Shown here piece by piece: positions 11,095 through 22,480 of a DNA stretch of 64,000 nt. This DNA comes from Megalopta genalis (Eukaryota > Arthropoda > Insecta > Hymenoptera > Halictidae): the NCBI RefSeq assembly GCF_051020955.1, contig NW_027476112.1, forward strand, positions 620,001-684,000, in the 5' to 3' direction. Numbering within the stretch: position 1 is the first letter of the stretch; every line of letters begins with the position of its first letter. The position numbers and the translations under genes are program-made. The notes under the pieces were generated by a model. The model did no database searches, was not told where the DNA came from, and saw only the letters and a program-made list of their open reading frames with translations.

Positions 11095-12660
11095 CACTGT
11101 CCAACAAAATCAAACTTTTTTTCTGGGTTCCTATAGCCACTATGAAATTCTTGTAGAGCTTCACTCCCTGAACTAGAATCCGAAAACCGAATTGCTCCAT
11201 CACCCTCAGTTTTTTAAATAAACGAACTTTTGTAAAAACCCAAAATTTTCGATAAAAATGAGGTATTGCATGAAAAGTACAAATATTAAAAAGTTCTAAT
11301 TGGTGTTAAAAGATAGAGGAGAGTTTCCCGAATATAGTGGCATGCAATTTATTAATTGTTTTTGGTCCTAAATAGCAATAAATTGATGTCAAAGTTTAAA
11401 AAAGTGTCGACGTGCGCAGTTTCTCCGCAATATTGTTGTATTTTTACGAAAAGTTCTTTGTTCAACACGAAAACTCTACCCAGGATCGTATTCTGTAAAC
11501 ATTTCTGAAGAAGAAACGGCCCAATAGAAGTGTCAGAACGATGTATATTTTGAGTAGGTCAAGAAAATGTTCGTCGGCAATATGTACACGATGTTTTGCC
11601 GCCATGTGCTTCGCTGTTCGCTTCTCTCTGCCCGACAGGGCCGAAGCTACGCGTAATCAACACCGATGGAGGGATCCAGTAGAGCACCAACTTAGCGTGT
11701 GGAGCGTGCCATTTTTTTTTAGTACCTCAATGTGCTGTCTTCTTTGACATATTTTTATGGATAATAATCACCAAACTGTGAATCATAAATTAAAAATGGA
11801 GAAATAATAAAAGAAAAATAATGAACAAAAAATATTCATTTTATATTAATATTAATAATACGATCATGAATAAATAATCATTTTCAAAACGTTAAACTTC
11901 TTGAAACATATCGTTAAATATATATTTAAATATTTATTTAATTATATGGCGTAGAAGTCAAAATTATACTAGTGTTAGAATACTTTCGTTACCAACTCCA
12001 AATACTCTGGTGTGATTTTTTTTGTGAAATATATCACAGTTTGGTGATTATTATCCACAGAAATACGTAAAAAAAAACAGAACATTGAAGTACTAAAAAA
12101 AATTCAAATATTATGTTGGTATATCGGTGTTGATTACGCGTAGCCTCGGCCCTGTCGGACAGAGAGAAACGAGCAGCGAAGCTCATGGCGGCAAAACGTC
12201 GTGTACATGTTGCTGACGGACATTTTCTCGATCTACTCGAAATGTATATTGTTCTGACACTTTTACCGAGCCGTTTCTTCTTTAGAAATGTCTACAGAAT
12301 CCGATCCTGGGTAGAGTTTTCGTGCTGAACAAAAAACTTTTCGTAAAAATACAAAAATATTGCGCAGAAACTGCTCACGTTGACACTTTTTTAAACCTTG
12401 ACATTAATTTATTGCTATTTAGGACCAAAAACAATTAATAAATCTCCTCTATCTTTTAACACCAATTAGAACTTTCTAACGTTTGTACTTTTCATGCAAT
12501 ACCTCATTTTTGTCGAAAATTTTGGGTTTTTACAAAAGTTCGTTTATTTAAAAAACTGAGGGTGATGGAGCAATTCGGTTTTCGAATTCTTGTTTAGGGA
12601 GTGAAGCTCTACAAGAATTTCATAGTGGCTATAGGAACCCAAAAATCGTGTCGGACAGTG
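11095..12660. mobile_element. Foldback element with CACTG...CAGTG ends
   Basis: The element begins CACTGTCC and ends GGACAGTG, flanked by TTA on both sides. Its two halves are long inverted copies: for example the block with CTATAGCCACTATG near 11138 pairs with CATAGTGGCTATAG near 12625, and ATGGCGGCAAAACG near 12185 pairs with the block near 11595. CACT-type ends and a 3-bp duplication fit a non-autonomous CACTA/EnSpm-like element. The ORF at 11541-11747 falls in an arm and is not a gene. Confidence 0.75.
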
Positions 12661-13164
12661 TTATAATAGGACATTCATTTTGTGTATTAAAGAGAAAGCT
12701 GAAACTTGCATTCATATCCTCATATTATCCTCATATCCATATATTTAATGTAGTAATTACCTACAAAAAATTCTCAAACTCAGAGTTTTAGAGAATTAGA
12801 GTTGTATCATTTATTAAGTATATTACAATTGCTGAAATTATCAAAAACCCGTAAGTTATATTCGTAGCTAATGATTTTTAGTTTATATTGCGGAGAAACT
12901 ACGCACGTCGTTACTTTTTTAAACTTTGACATTAATTTATAACTATTTAGGACCAAAAACAATTAATAAATTGTATGTCATTATATGAATGCATTTCAAA
13001 TTAAAATAATTTCATGTGACTACTTTATTTTGATTATTATAAAACTAATAATATGAATACCGATGAATACCGAAGCAAGGTGGTTTCAGCGACACCATAG
13101 TAAAGTCAATTTTACCGTTCCTCCTGAAATCACAAGTGCAAAGATTTCGTCAATGAGGCGTTGT
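12661..13164. repeat. AT-rich region with a partial foldback copy
   Basis: At about 12884-12985 a block (GCGGAGAAACTACGCACGTC, then GGACCAAAAACAATTAATAA) repeats part of the arm seen near 11340-11440, in the right-arm orientation. The rest is AT-rich with no gene visible. Confidence 0.55.
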
Positions 13165-13331
13165 GGAGGGCACTATCATCATCGAGGCATTTCTGAAGTC
13201 ATCATCATCATCGAGGCATTTCTGAAGTCATCATCATCATCGAGGCATTTCTGAAGTCATCATCATCAAGGCATTCCTGAGGTCATCGCCATCATCGAGG
13301 CATTTCTGAGGTCATCATCATCATCATTGAG
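13165..13331 (+). repeat. 26-bp minisatellite
   Basis: Six or so imperfect copies of a 26-bp unit (core CATCATCATCGAGGCATTTC) occur in tandem, with CAT-triplet length variation between copies. Confidence 0.85.
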
Positions 13332-13442
13332 TCATTTTCTATCACTATTACATAATTGTTAATAGTATCATTCGCCTAGTTATTTAATTGAATTAATGTT
13401 GAGTTGAGTTAGGAATTTGAGTTATTTCGTTGAGGGTATATA

Positions 13443-14260
13443 AAATTTTAAAATGTGGCGTGCTGATTTGTTAAAGAAACTAAAATGAAAACGTAAGCTG
13501 AACCTGACTAGTAGCAAAGATTTTGAAGTAGAAGACATAACAACTACATTCGAAATAAGCTCATCTGAGGATTGTTCATCACAGCAGTCTTCTGTAAATA
13601 AGGAGTTGCAACCAATTCATATAGATGGAGATTTGTCTGTATCAAAATCTTCATCTGTTGAAATTTCATCTTCTTTGTCGAATCTTCCACTCACATCTTC
13701 TGCAGTTTCTCTTCCAAATAGTAATTTATCATTCACTGAGCCTGAAAATGCATATCTATCATTAAAATTAGCCATTGAATTGGTACCGAGATTTCGAGGA
13801 AAATCAAGTTCTTTATTTAAGTTTATTAAACAATGTAGGCTTGTTAGATCGCTAGATAGAAAATTTATTAGCTTTAATAAAGAATAAAATAGAAGGATAT
13901 GCATTATAATATTAATAGAAAATAGACAAGAACCAAATAATTTGGAGTTTTAGCAAGAGCATATGATTTCCATCACATATATAATGTATTAATGATAGTT
14001 AAACAAACAGATAAAGAAAGTATAAAAATCTATGGTCAATGGTTATATGAAATGTTAAATAAGGGTTTAGGTGCAGCTAAAGATAAATACCATTGTAAAG
14101 AATTACCAGGAGTAATAATCTTATTAAAATGAACAGTAATAATTAGATTTCATAGATGCTTAAGAGATGTTCATATAAGTATGTTAATTTCAAAAGAGGA
14201 AATAGATAATTTAGAAGAAGCAATAGAGTTAGGAGTACGGTTAGAACAGGCGGTGTTATA
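13443..14260 (+). pseudogene. Gypsy-A gag, plus-strand copy
   Basis: The frame starts near 13455 (MWRADLLKKL), breaks, then runs 13606-13887 with a serine-rich segment and the core-like PRFRGKSSSLFKFIKQC. Further broken frames follow to about 14260 with RNKIEGYA-, ENRQEPN- and IDNLEEAIEL-coding stretches shared with 2490-3480. The product would be the capsid/nucleocapsid polyprotein. No zinc knuckle is visible. Stops and deletions make it non-functional. Confidence 0.65.
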
Positions 14261-14311
14261 AATGGGGCCGTAGAGATTGCCCAGAATTTCAATGTAATCG
14301 GGATAGATTGT

Positions 14312-14854
14312 TTGGTACTAAATTATCAAATAATCTTGTCAATATCCATTGTAATTTTTGCAAAAATTGATAAAAGGAAGTCAGAAAATATCTTCAACAG
14401 TTCTCATTCTCAAAAACAAAGATTTAAACTCGCACAAGACTTCGTACAAGGGCACAGTACAAAGTCATCCTCAAATTACAAGCGCCAAATCCTCAGGTAT
14501 AATTACCAAATTAGCTTGAATGATCTTTCTTCTTTACTAATCATTTCAGTTCAACACGAAATCTTTAATAAAAACTCATGTTGTTTCTTAGTTAATACTG
14601 GTTCTCAAGTAAATCTAATAAAAAGAGGTTATTTTAGTAAAGAAATAGAGATAAATTTTGAAGTCATCTATTACTTAACAGGAGTAGTCATTACAAATGG
14701 GGAATTGATAATTTCCATTAAAAATGTTGACGTTAAATTGCAAGTAGTAGATGATTCGCTTCTCATTAAAACAGCTGGAATACTTGGTATGCCGTTTTTA
14801 GAAAATCAAGAAATTATTTTAAAATTTAAAAGAAGTTACCAAATAGATTTTTAA
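14312..14854 (+). pseudogene. Gypsy-A aspartic protease region
   Basis: The frame encodes a retroviral-type aspartic protease domain. The active-site block reads LVNTGSQVNLI, with asparagine where the catalytic aspartate belongs, and the later GILGMPFL matches the second conserved hydrophobic motif. The N-terminal 60 residues look like the end of gag. The protease would cut the polyprotein; the missing aspartate means this copy could not. Confidence 0.7.
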
Positions 14855-14960
14855 TTAATGAAAAACAATATCCTCTTTGTTCCACTATTACGTTAGAATT
14901 ATCACCTCGCACTAAAATCCTAGTTTCTCTTCCAATAAAAAATAGCATTCAGAAGGTTAT

Positions 14961-15395
14961 ATGAATACATTGGATACAAGCAATGGAGCATATGTTGGGG
15001 AAGTATTAACAAGACAAAAGACTGGTTATATTAAAACCTTCGCTAAACACTATTGCCGACAGAGTAAGGGTACAGTCATCGAGTTGGAGGAATTTGAAAT
15101 TAAACCAGATTCTTCACGCTCAGCTCGAGCAGATCTTAAAATAAATAAATTGAAAGATAAAATAAATAGATTAATTGAATTGGTTAAAATTTTTAAGTTA
15201 GAACATTTAAACGACTTAGAAAAAGGATGTATACTTAAAATTATAAACGAATTTCCTTATCAATTTTATTTACCGACACAAAATCCAAACTACTAATGAA
15301 ATATCAATTAACACGAAACAATATCGTTTTCTTCAAATACATAAAGACGAAATTAAAGGTCAAATGAAAACTTTATTAGAAAATAATATAATTCA
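14961..15395 (+). pseudogene. Gypsy-A reverse transcriptase N-terminal fragment
   Basis: This frame encodes the segment before the polymerase fingers, including EFPYQFYLPT near 15250. After a stop at 15294 it continues to a conserved block near 15310-15390 (KTLLENNIIQ). The catalytic palm and thumb are absent because the sequence passes straight into the 87-bp repeats. RT function is therefore lost. Confidence 0.65.
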
Positions 15396-15404
15396 ATGTC
15401 GGCT

Positions 15405-15650
15405 GAAATGTCTTGCATCAGGCGTGACGTAGTGGTGGGGAATGATAATGAAATTGATAAAGTGTGTTCACCATTGTCTGACCTGTCGGTTGAAATGCCC
15501 TGCATCAGGCGAGACATTGTGGCGGGGAATGATAATGAAATTAATAAAATGTGTTCACCATTGTCCGACTTGTTGACTGAAATGCCCTGCATCAGGCAAG
15601 ATGTTGTGGCAGAAAATTATAATGAAATTGAAAAAGGAGCTTGCCATTGG
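15405..15650 (+). repeat. 87-bp in-frame tandem repeat
   Basis: Three units begin at 15405, 15492 and 15579, exactly 87 bp (29 codons) apart, sharing GAAATGCCCTGCATCAGGC and GATAATGAAATT. The frame stays open through all units. A single related unit occurs in the minus-strand copy near 1630-1760, so the unit belongs to the element and has multiplied here. Confidence 0.85.
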
Positions 15651-16570
15651 ATCCGATCTGTGGACTATGTCCAGCATCATAACGATCTGGCAATGGAGAA
15701 TAATAGCGGAAATAGTGAAAATAAATCAATCTTACCAATAATAGTAAGAGAAAATATCAAGGCAGTTTTGGCAATAAATGATTTAAGTTCAATGATTTAT
15801 ACAGAAAAATAATGTTGTTAATTTTATAAGTTCAAATCTCAAATCAATATCACAAATTAATGAAAATTTAATTGCTCAAGGTGAATTTAATATAGAGAAT
15901 TTAAAAGGGTACAAATTTAATGTAGGAGAAGCATTATCTACTTATCAAGATAAATATTATATTTTCCATCTAGTAGTCAACAAAATTTCAAGTGAAAATA
16001 TAGAAATTGAAATAGTAAAATCATTTTTGGCTTTAAAACATCTTTTGACTTCATTAGGTATAAAATCATTTATATCAATAATCTGGAGCCAATTGACTGG
16101 TCTCAGCTAAAAGATATTTTAAATGAAATATTCAATGATCTTGTACACAAAATAACAATTTGCGAAAATGAAATAATTATTCCATTTGAATCTAATAGAA
16201 ATAAAATTCTTAAAAAATGTTACGAATCAATAATAGGAGGTCATCAAGGCATAAGGAAAACTTACAAACGTTTATGAGAAAAGTACCATTGACCAGGTAT
16301 GAGGAAGGATACTGTACAGTTCATGCGTACATGTCCCATTTGCTAGAGAAATCAGGTAGTCTTTGCGAGAAAAAGATAACCCATGTGTATCACAGATGCT
16401 CCTAAAAAGGCTTTTGATAAGGTACAAATAGATATAGTTGGTTCTTTACCTCTAACTAAAAAGAAAAATAGAAATTATTTGATATAAGAAGTATTACAGT
16501 AGCAGTTACTTTTGTTCAAGAATTCATACATTGATTTGGTTGTCCAAACTTCTAATTTCACAAGTAAAAT
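15651..16570 (+). pseudogene. Gypsy-A RNase H/integrase linker and zinc-binding domain
   Basis: The stretch 15800-16110 matches, in opposite orientation, the linker at 1230-1601. At 16200-16400 the frames encode the integrase H2C2 zinc domain: GGHQGIRKTYKRL, then YHWPGM and a C-x2-C pair (TCPIC), interrupted by stops. The start of the catalytic core (DIVGSLPL) follows near 16430. Integrase would insert the cDNA copy; this one is broken. Confidence 0.7.
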
Positions 16571-17045
16571 AATGTAACAATTTTGTAAAATTTTTAAAAT
16601 TCAGAAAATCGCATCAACTACGTTTCATCCTTAATCTTTCGATTCTTTAGAGCGAGGTCATAGAACTTTCATTACTTATCTTAATCATTTTTGTCCAACA
16701 GAGGATTGGGACGAATATAGATACGGCATTTTCTCTTATAATACCTCAAATCATGAAACTACAGGTTTTTCATCACACAAGCTTATTTTTGGAAGTAAGG
16801 CAATAATTCCACCGGAATTTGTTAAACAGAAAGTACCGGAAACTTTCATTGATTATTTAGACAATTTATTAACTAAATTAACTACTAGTCAGATTATTGC
16901 AGCAGAAAATTCTAATAAAGCAAAAAGAAAAAGTAAAGAATATTATGACAAACATGTAAATACTTACTAGTTTCAAGAAGGCGATGATGTTTATTTATTA
17001 ACAGAACTGAAAATTTCTAAATTCGATTGTGAAAGGTACGCGATT
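16571..17045 (+). pseudogene. Gypsy-A integrase C-terminal part
   Basis: Broken frames encode the end of the integrase core (DSLERGHR near 16645, then FSYNTSNHETTGFSSH near 16735) and the segment after it (YYDKHVNTY, a stop, FQEGDDVYLL). The element ends or is cut near 17045. No matching LTR was found downstream. Confidence 0.7.
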
Positions 17046-17748
17046 GTGAAATGCGCTTATAGAGAACTGGACTGGCAAAGCGAGCTGTTCGCTTCCTGCC
17101 GAATTTCATTCTACAATTTTACGAATTGCTTGCTAGTTGCGTCTTTCCTCTGCAGTTTAGAAAAATGTAACACTGGGGTTCGCGTCGGTGAAGGTGGAAA
17201 AAAAGCATTATTTTTCCCAATATATAAACTTTATTCAAACTCTATCTTAACCTATCGGTGGACGAATTAACAATTAAAATCTATTATTATAAACAAATAT
17301 TTCGGTGAGATTTCGAGGTCTAAACAACATAATTAAATTAATCTGTAATCGAAAATAACAAACTCATATAATCTTTAAAAAATTAACAAAAATAAATTAT
17401 CCTCTCCTATATAACAAAATTAACATATTATTGTGGGAGAAAGCCCTTCCTCGTAGGTATCGTTAATAGCCTGTTCCATTTGCATCATCAAATCGCTTAG
17501 TTAACTTCACGTGATTGCAATTCCCGTTTTTAACATGATGGATCCTTTCAAACAGTGGAGAAGTTGATAAAATTATATATAATTATATATAATTTCCTGT
17601 TCTTATTTAAAAGATGAATCATGCTCTTCATTGACAATAATTAACTTTATGTTTTTATAAGGTCAAAAAGGCGCTGACCGCGCTCCAATAATTATTTGTG
17701 CATTTCTTGTGCAGCTCAAGGAAGAAATAACTGTTTCCACTGTGAATT
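17046..17748. other. Intergenic stretch, nothing recognised
   Basis: About 700 bp with one 74-codon ORF (17046-17270) that has no recognisable domain. The rest is AT-rich, including a short TATAATTATATATAATT palindromic tract near 17576. Confidence 0.4.
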
Positions 17749-18120
17749 TCAGGTGTTTTCACAAGCAGAAAAATCAAGAGCGAGCTCGTGGATTATAAAA
17801 TTAATTGCTCCTTTAACCAATTGTTTTGGCAAAGATTGCCACGGCCTGCATGCTTGCTGTGCTTCTTCAATTTCACGTTTTGGAACTATAAAAGGAATTA
17901 CATTGGTTATTTGTACCACTTCTTCTATGTTCTTGCTATTTCTCAGGCAATCGAGATATTCTCTAGCTGTCACACTAACTTCTCTTTTATCTAGAAGATC
18001 CCAGAACTTGTTGCTATTTTTACTACCTCCTTTGCTCTTACTCTGATTACTAGTACACTTCCGGGTTTTTCTCTTAGGATCATTCTGTTGTGAACTGTCC
18101 CAATCTTGTTTTTGGCCCAT
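17749..18120 (-). CDS. C-terminal basic segment of the repeat gene
   Basis: The 123-codon frame begins at 18120 with a polar, lysine-rich stretch (PKRKTRKC, which could serve as a nuclear localisation signal). It continues with a helical region. It follows the last repeat by about 15 bp on the same strand, so it is probably the tail of the same gene in another frame. It could instead be a separate small gene. Confidence 0.4.
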   Translation of the reverse strand: MGQKQDWDSSQQNDPKRKTRKCTSNQSKSKGGSKNSNKFWDLLDKREVSVTAREYLDCLRNSKNIEEVVQITNVIPFIVPKREIEEAQQACRPWQSLPKQLVKGAINFIIHELALDFSACENT

Positions 18121-18134
18121 TTTTACTAGATATG

Positions 18135-19936
18135 CTAATCAGATAAATGGCTTAGATTGGTTATTTTATCTTCTACACCAATATTCTGCTCAACTAAGAA
18201 AGCAAAGGAGCGTTTTAACTTTTTTTTTACTTTTTTATATAGTATATTAAGTATCACATTCGGCGAGTTATTTTTTATAAGATTATTTAAATAATCTGTT
18301 TTATTTCCTGCCTTATCAAAGCAAAGATCATGCAACTTTTCAAAAGTATGGCAAGTACCAAGTCCTCCTCCATATAAAATCTTAGATAAATTCTTTGACA
18401 TAAAAAGCTCTTTCTCAGCTAAGAAATGATTTAAACAATTTTCTTTATTAAAACAAGATTTATGGAAATTTCTTAAAATGGAAGTAGCATTATCTCCTGT
18501 CATGGATAATATGTTAAATAAATTGCATGGCATAAAACCTGCTTTATGGAAATCATGTAAATGTTGTGTTTTGTTGCTCCATTCTCATCAAAACAAATAT
18601 CATGAAAATCTTTTAAAGCAGAACAAATCTTAGTTGCTGCTCCATGCAATATTTTAGATAAATTTTTTAGTGTAAAACCTTTCTTCTCAATTAAGAAACG
18701 ATTCAAATACTTTTTTGTTTCGTTTATAAAACAAAAATCATGAAATTCTTTTAAACTATTCGCTGCTGCACTCAATATACCACATAAATCACACGGCCTA
18801 AAACCCACATTATAAAAATCCTCTAAAAGCTGTGTTTTTCTTCTTTTCTTATTGAAAGAAATATTATGCAGTTGTTTTAAAGTAAAAGTAGCACGAGCTC
18901 CTGTTCCACATAGTATAGAGGATAAGTTACTTGGTCTAAAACCTGTGTTGTAGAAGTCCTCTAAAAGCTCTGTTCTTTGTCCTTTGCTATTAAAACAAAC
19001 GCTGTGCAACTCTTGAAAAGCACCTTTAGCATTGCTTCCTGCTCTACTTAATATGCTAGACAAGTTATGCAAAGTAAAGTTACTTCCCTCATCTTCGCCT
19101 TCAATAAAATGTTTTAAACGCTGTGTTTTATTTCCTCTTGCATCAAACCAAGAGTCATATAAATCTTTAAAAGCTTTTGCAGCGTTAACTCCTGCACCAT
19201 TCAAAATACTGAACATATTAGACAGATTTATCTCCTCGTTTTCTAAAGTTTTTATATATAGTCTTTTGTTTCCTTGCTTATCAAACCAAAGATCATATAA
19301 ATTTTTAAAAGTTTCAGGAGCTTTAGTTCTTGCTCCATGTAAAATACTGGAAATATTAGATAGACGTATCCCTTCATTTTCTAACGTTTTACCTCCTTCT
19401 TCATTAAACCAAAGATCATATAAGTCTTTAAAAGCTTTTGCAGCATTAGCTCCTGCTACATTCAAAATACTGGAAATATTGGTTAGATTTATTCCTTCTT
19501 TTTCCAGAGTTTTCAAACATTGTGTTTTACTTCCTTCTTTATCAAACCAAAGGATATGTAAGTCTTTAAAGGCTTTTGCAGCGTTAGCTTCTGCTCTACT
19601 TAAAATACTAGAAATAGTACTTAGATTTATCTTCTCTTTGTCTAACGTTTCTAGATATTATGTTTTACTTCCTTCTTCATCAAACAAAAGGTCATACAGG
19701 TCTTTAAAGACTTTTGCAGCGTTAGCTCCTGCTCCACTCAAAATACTGGAAATATTACTTTGATTTACCTCTTCTTTGTCTAGAGTTTTTAGATATTGTG
19801 TTTTACTTCCTTCTTCATCAAACCATAGGTCATATAGGTCTTTAAAGGCTTTTGCAGCGTTAGCTCCTGTCACATGCAAAATACTCGACATAGTAGCTAA
19901 ATTTATTCTTTTCTTCTTTAGTAGCTCTCCAGACAT
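18135..19936 (-). repeat. About twelve TALE-like helical protein repeats
   Basis: The consensus unit has a short helix (LSNISSIL), a two-residue variable spot, a loop with AG and AN, a longer helix (AAKAFKDLYDLWFDEEG), then NKTQYLKTLENEG. Units are 44-46 residues, with one shorter. The residues after SSIL vary from unit to unit: HV, SG, SR, NV, HG, NG, SR, CG, SA, HG, SM, YG. The short-helix, variable-pair, long-helix order is that of TAL-effector and BurrH repeats, with about 11 extra residues. The first six units are close to each other and the last six more diverged. A stop at 19658 and a shift near 18530 break the frame. Confidence 0.65.
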
Positions 19937-20397
19937 ATTTTTCCTTCTCCCTTAATTAAGAAACTTAAAAATTGATAAAATGCAGATATTCCTTCTCTGC
20001 CAACTACACTTTTAGCAAATTTGATTTCTTCATCAATATTTTCTACAGATTCCTGATAATTAGACCTATTATTTTTTATATCTCCCAAAAGTTTTTCCAT
20101 TATTCTCTTAGTAATAGAGAGAGGGCCAAATTCATGAGATTCTAACCAACGTAACGCTATTTCATGTAATTCTTCGTAATTGTACGGAACATTACCCTCA
20201 TCTATCTTATTTCTAATAACACTGTTCAATTCTTCCTTGTCACACTGATTAACTGCAAATATTAGTCTATCTAAAAATTTCTCTTTTATTTCTTTTTCAC
20301 CCTCGCCAGAAAGTCTTCCTTCTTCTTTTTCTTTCTGCCAAAAAGGTGGCAGCTTTAACAAATTTTTCTTGCGAAAATTGATAAAGACCATTCTCAT
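19918..20397 (-). pseudogene. Second nuclease-like module, C-terminal part
   Basis: The frame encodes FLDRLIFAVNQCDKEELNSV, which parallels FLDKLVFAVNQHNREELNSI in the first module, so the two are tandem duplicates. Its own N-terminal half lies before the frameshift at 20400-20445. It runs directly into the helical repeats, overlapping by a few codons. No catalytic residues are certain. Confidence 0.5.
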
Positions 20398-20444
20398 TTA
20401 TACAAAAACAGTCTTTCAAAATCTTATATCCTTTTTTTAGATAT

Positions 20445-21860
20445 TTATGTTATTAAATTGTAAAGGATAAAAATTTTTAGATCGTTTATATTTAAATTTT
20501 TTTTCTTTAGATTTAGATCTGCATTAGTATAGATAACAAAATATTTTATATTTTCATCCTTTTCTAATATTTCAATGAAAAGAGTGAAGCACTTATTCAC
20601 AGAAAATGTATTCTTTTTCTCCTGTCGTTTAGGAGGAAATAACTGATAATAACCAATACTATTATTTGTTTTGTGAGGCTTTATACAAGTAATGCTATAT
20701 TTATAATTGATAGTGACGTCAACAGATATGCCATAGTTTTTTCCCTCAAAATTGATGAAAAACATGTTTTTACGCAAGAACATATTGTGTAAGAAGGACA
20801 TTAATAAATTGGATCCATATGTAATTTCAAATATATAACTTCCAAGTTTTCCATCTTTTTCTGAAGTTATTAAATCACGTAATACAATTTTTTGTAATGC
20901 TACATAACCGTCGTGAACTTTACTATTTTTTTCCATTTCACTTTTGATAATGCTGTTCAATTCTTCTCTATTATGTTGATTAACTGCAAATACTAATTTA
21001 TCCAAAAATGCTTCTTTTATTTCTTTCTGGGAATATTTTCTATCTTTTATTACTGTCTGCATAGCAGACGAAAATTCTAATTTCTTTAAAAGTCCTTTTC
21101 TTATTATTTTATCTCGCGCAAATTGATAAAAACCACGCCCTTGTATATTATCATTTGTAAACAAAAAGTCTCCTAATATGATATCACATTCTTCCATGCT
21201 ATCAATTTTAAAAGGATAAAAGTTTTTAAATCTTCCCCTTTTTAATCTTTTTCCTTTCGCAAGATTCAAGCCTGGATTAGTATAGATAACAATGTATTCT
21301 ATATCATTTGATAAATCATCTGTCTTAGAGATTAGATGTTTAACAAAACTATTAAGGTAATTATTAATGGAAAAACTTCGATTTTCTTTAGTAAATAATC
21401 TAGCATAACTAATGTTATTATCTGTATAATATTTGTCTACATTTTCAATTTGTAGATGAATAGACTTCTTCTTGTAGCAAAGAACAATGTTACTCAACTT
21501 ATCAATATCAGACTCTTCAAACGCTAATGATAATGAAGGATATTTATGTTTATATATGGACTTCCTTAGTAAGCAAAGAATCGACAAGTTTAATTGATAC
21601 ATAAGTCCAGTCAATTGATGAGGAATACGTTGATAAGCATTACTCAGTCCATCCCATCTAGATCCATCTTGTAAATCATTAAGAAATTCCGAATCCTCAT
21701 TGCTAGTATCATTTATATCAATGTGTCCCCTTTTTGGTACCTTACTATCTTTGTCCGTAACAGTATGTTTATGTTTTCTAGAGCTTGCACCAATTTCACG
21801 ATTTTCCTTACTTGTACTCCTTGAATGACCACTTTGTTTGTGTGAGTTATTTTTAATATC
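20445..21860 (-). pseudogene. First nuclease-like module and start of the second
   Basis: The frame is open from 21860 to 20445 without an ATG at its start. It encodes a polar linker, then LTGLMYQLNLSILCLLRK, a segment with NIVLCYKKKSIHLQI, then NYLNSF, EYIVIYTN and FLDKLVFAVNQ. From memory, related proteins in insect genomes have an Asp and a Gln-x-Lys pair in the IV/LQ strands, as in PD-(D/E)XK nucleases. Here those positions look changed to N and I-E, so activity is doubtful. The EYIVIYTN motif recurs as KYFVIYTN near 20535, where the second module begins. Confidence 0.5.
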
Positions 21861-22480
21861 TCATAGTTGCATAGAAATATAAGATTGGGAAATATTGTTC
21901 GAGTATGAATCTATCACATTACCACGAGCTTCCTCTCTAGAAACTTTCATGCTTCTCTTTATATCTTTTTCAATATTACTAAGAAGTGGTACAAAATGAT
22001 TTCTGTAATTCATCATATAAATAATATTACCACCTGGATCTACCTTACCTAATTTTTGCGCCATACTTTTCATATATCATTTTTCCTTCAATTTCAGGAC
22101 TTCCGCATAGAACATTTTTCAACTTTAGATTTCTTATTTCTGGACCGGAACCCATATTTTCAATGTCTTCTGCAGTAAATTCAATGTGTGGAATATATTC
22201 ACAAAGTTTTCATATTCTCCTTTTAAAGCATTACCCAAACATGAGCCTTTCTTTGACTGATTAACTTGTTGCGCATATTGCTTGCAACTTTCCTGTAAAG
22301 ACTTTATACTGAATCCTCTACTACCTGTAATCAGATCCTCAAAAAAAAAGAAAAAGAAAACAATCTACTTTACCCACAGCAGCTCCTATCTAAAGTCTTC
22401 AGGCAATATCTTTTTTAATGTTTCCAAAGGTTTATTAAGCTTCTCTCTTTTCTGTTTATCCTTTACATTTTTTATCTAAC
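21861..22480 (-). pseudogene. N-terminal region of the nuclease-like/repeat gene
   Basis: A 70-codon frame (22073-21861) is in phase with the next module and separated from it by one TGA. Further upstream, broken frames to about 22480 encode polar helices (SIKSLQESCKQYAQQVNQ). The true start is not clear. Confidence 0.4.

Larger units (their letters stand above)
17749..22480 (-). pseudogene. Large broken gene: nuclease-like modules plus TALE-like repeats
   Basis: One long minus-strand coding region can be followed from about 22480 to 17749 through several stops and frameshifts. In order it holds a basic N-terminal region, two related nuclease-like modules, about twelve 44-46-residue helical repeats and a lysine-rich tail. 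Breaks include a TGA at 21861, a frameshift between 20445 and 20397, a TAA at 19658 and a shift near 18530. A piece is duplicated at 61776-62170. Base composition is AT-rich like its flanks and unlike the Polinton. I do not know its function. Repeats of this shape in TAL effectors bind DNA, so a DNA-binding nuclease-like protein is the working idea. A gene with unseen introns is also possible. Confidence 0.55.

Noticed and set aside
11541..11747. 68-codon ORF
   Set aside because: It lies in an arm of a foldback element; the other arm carries a diverged copy without an open frame.
13617..13904. 95-codon minus-strand ORF
   Set aside because: Antisense of the Gypsy-A gag fragment, which has the better family match.
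15353..15592. CRISPR-like array
   Set aside because: Units are contiguous 87-bp coding repeats with no unique spacers, in a eukaryotic retroelement.
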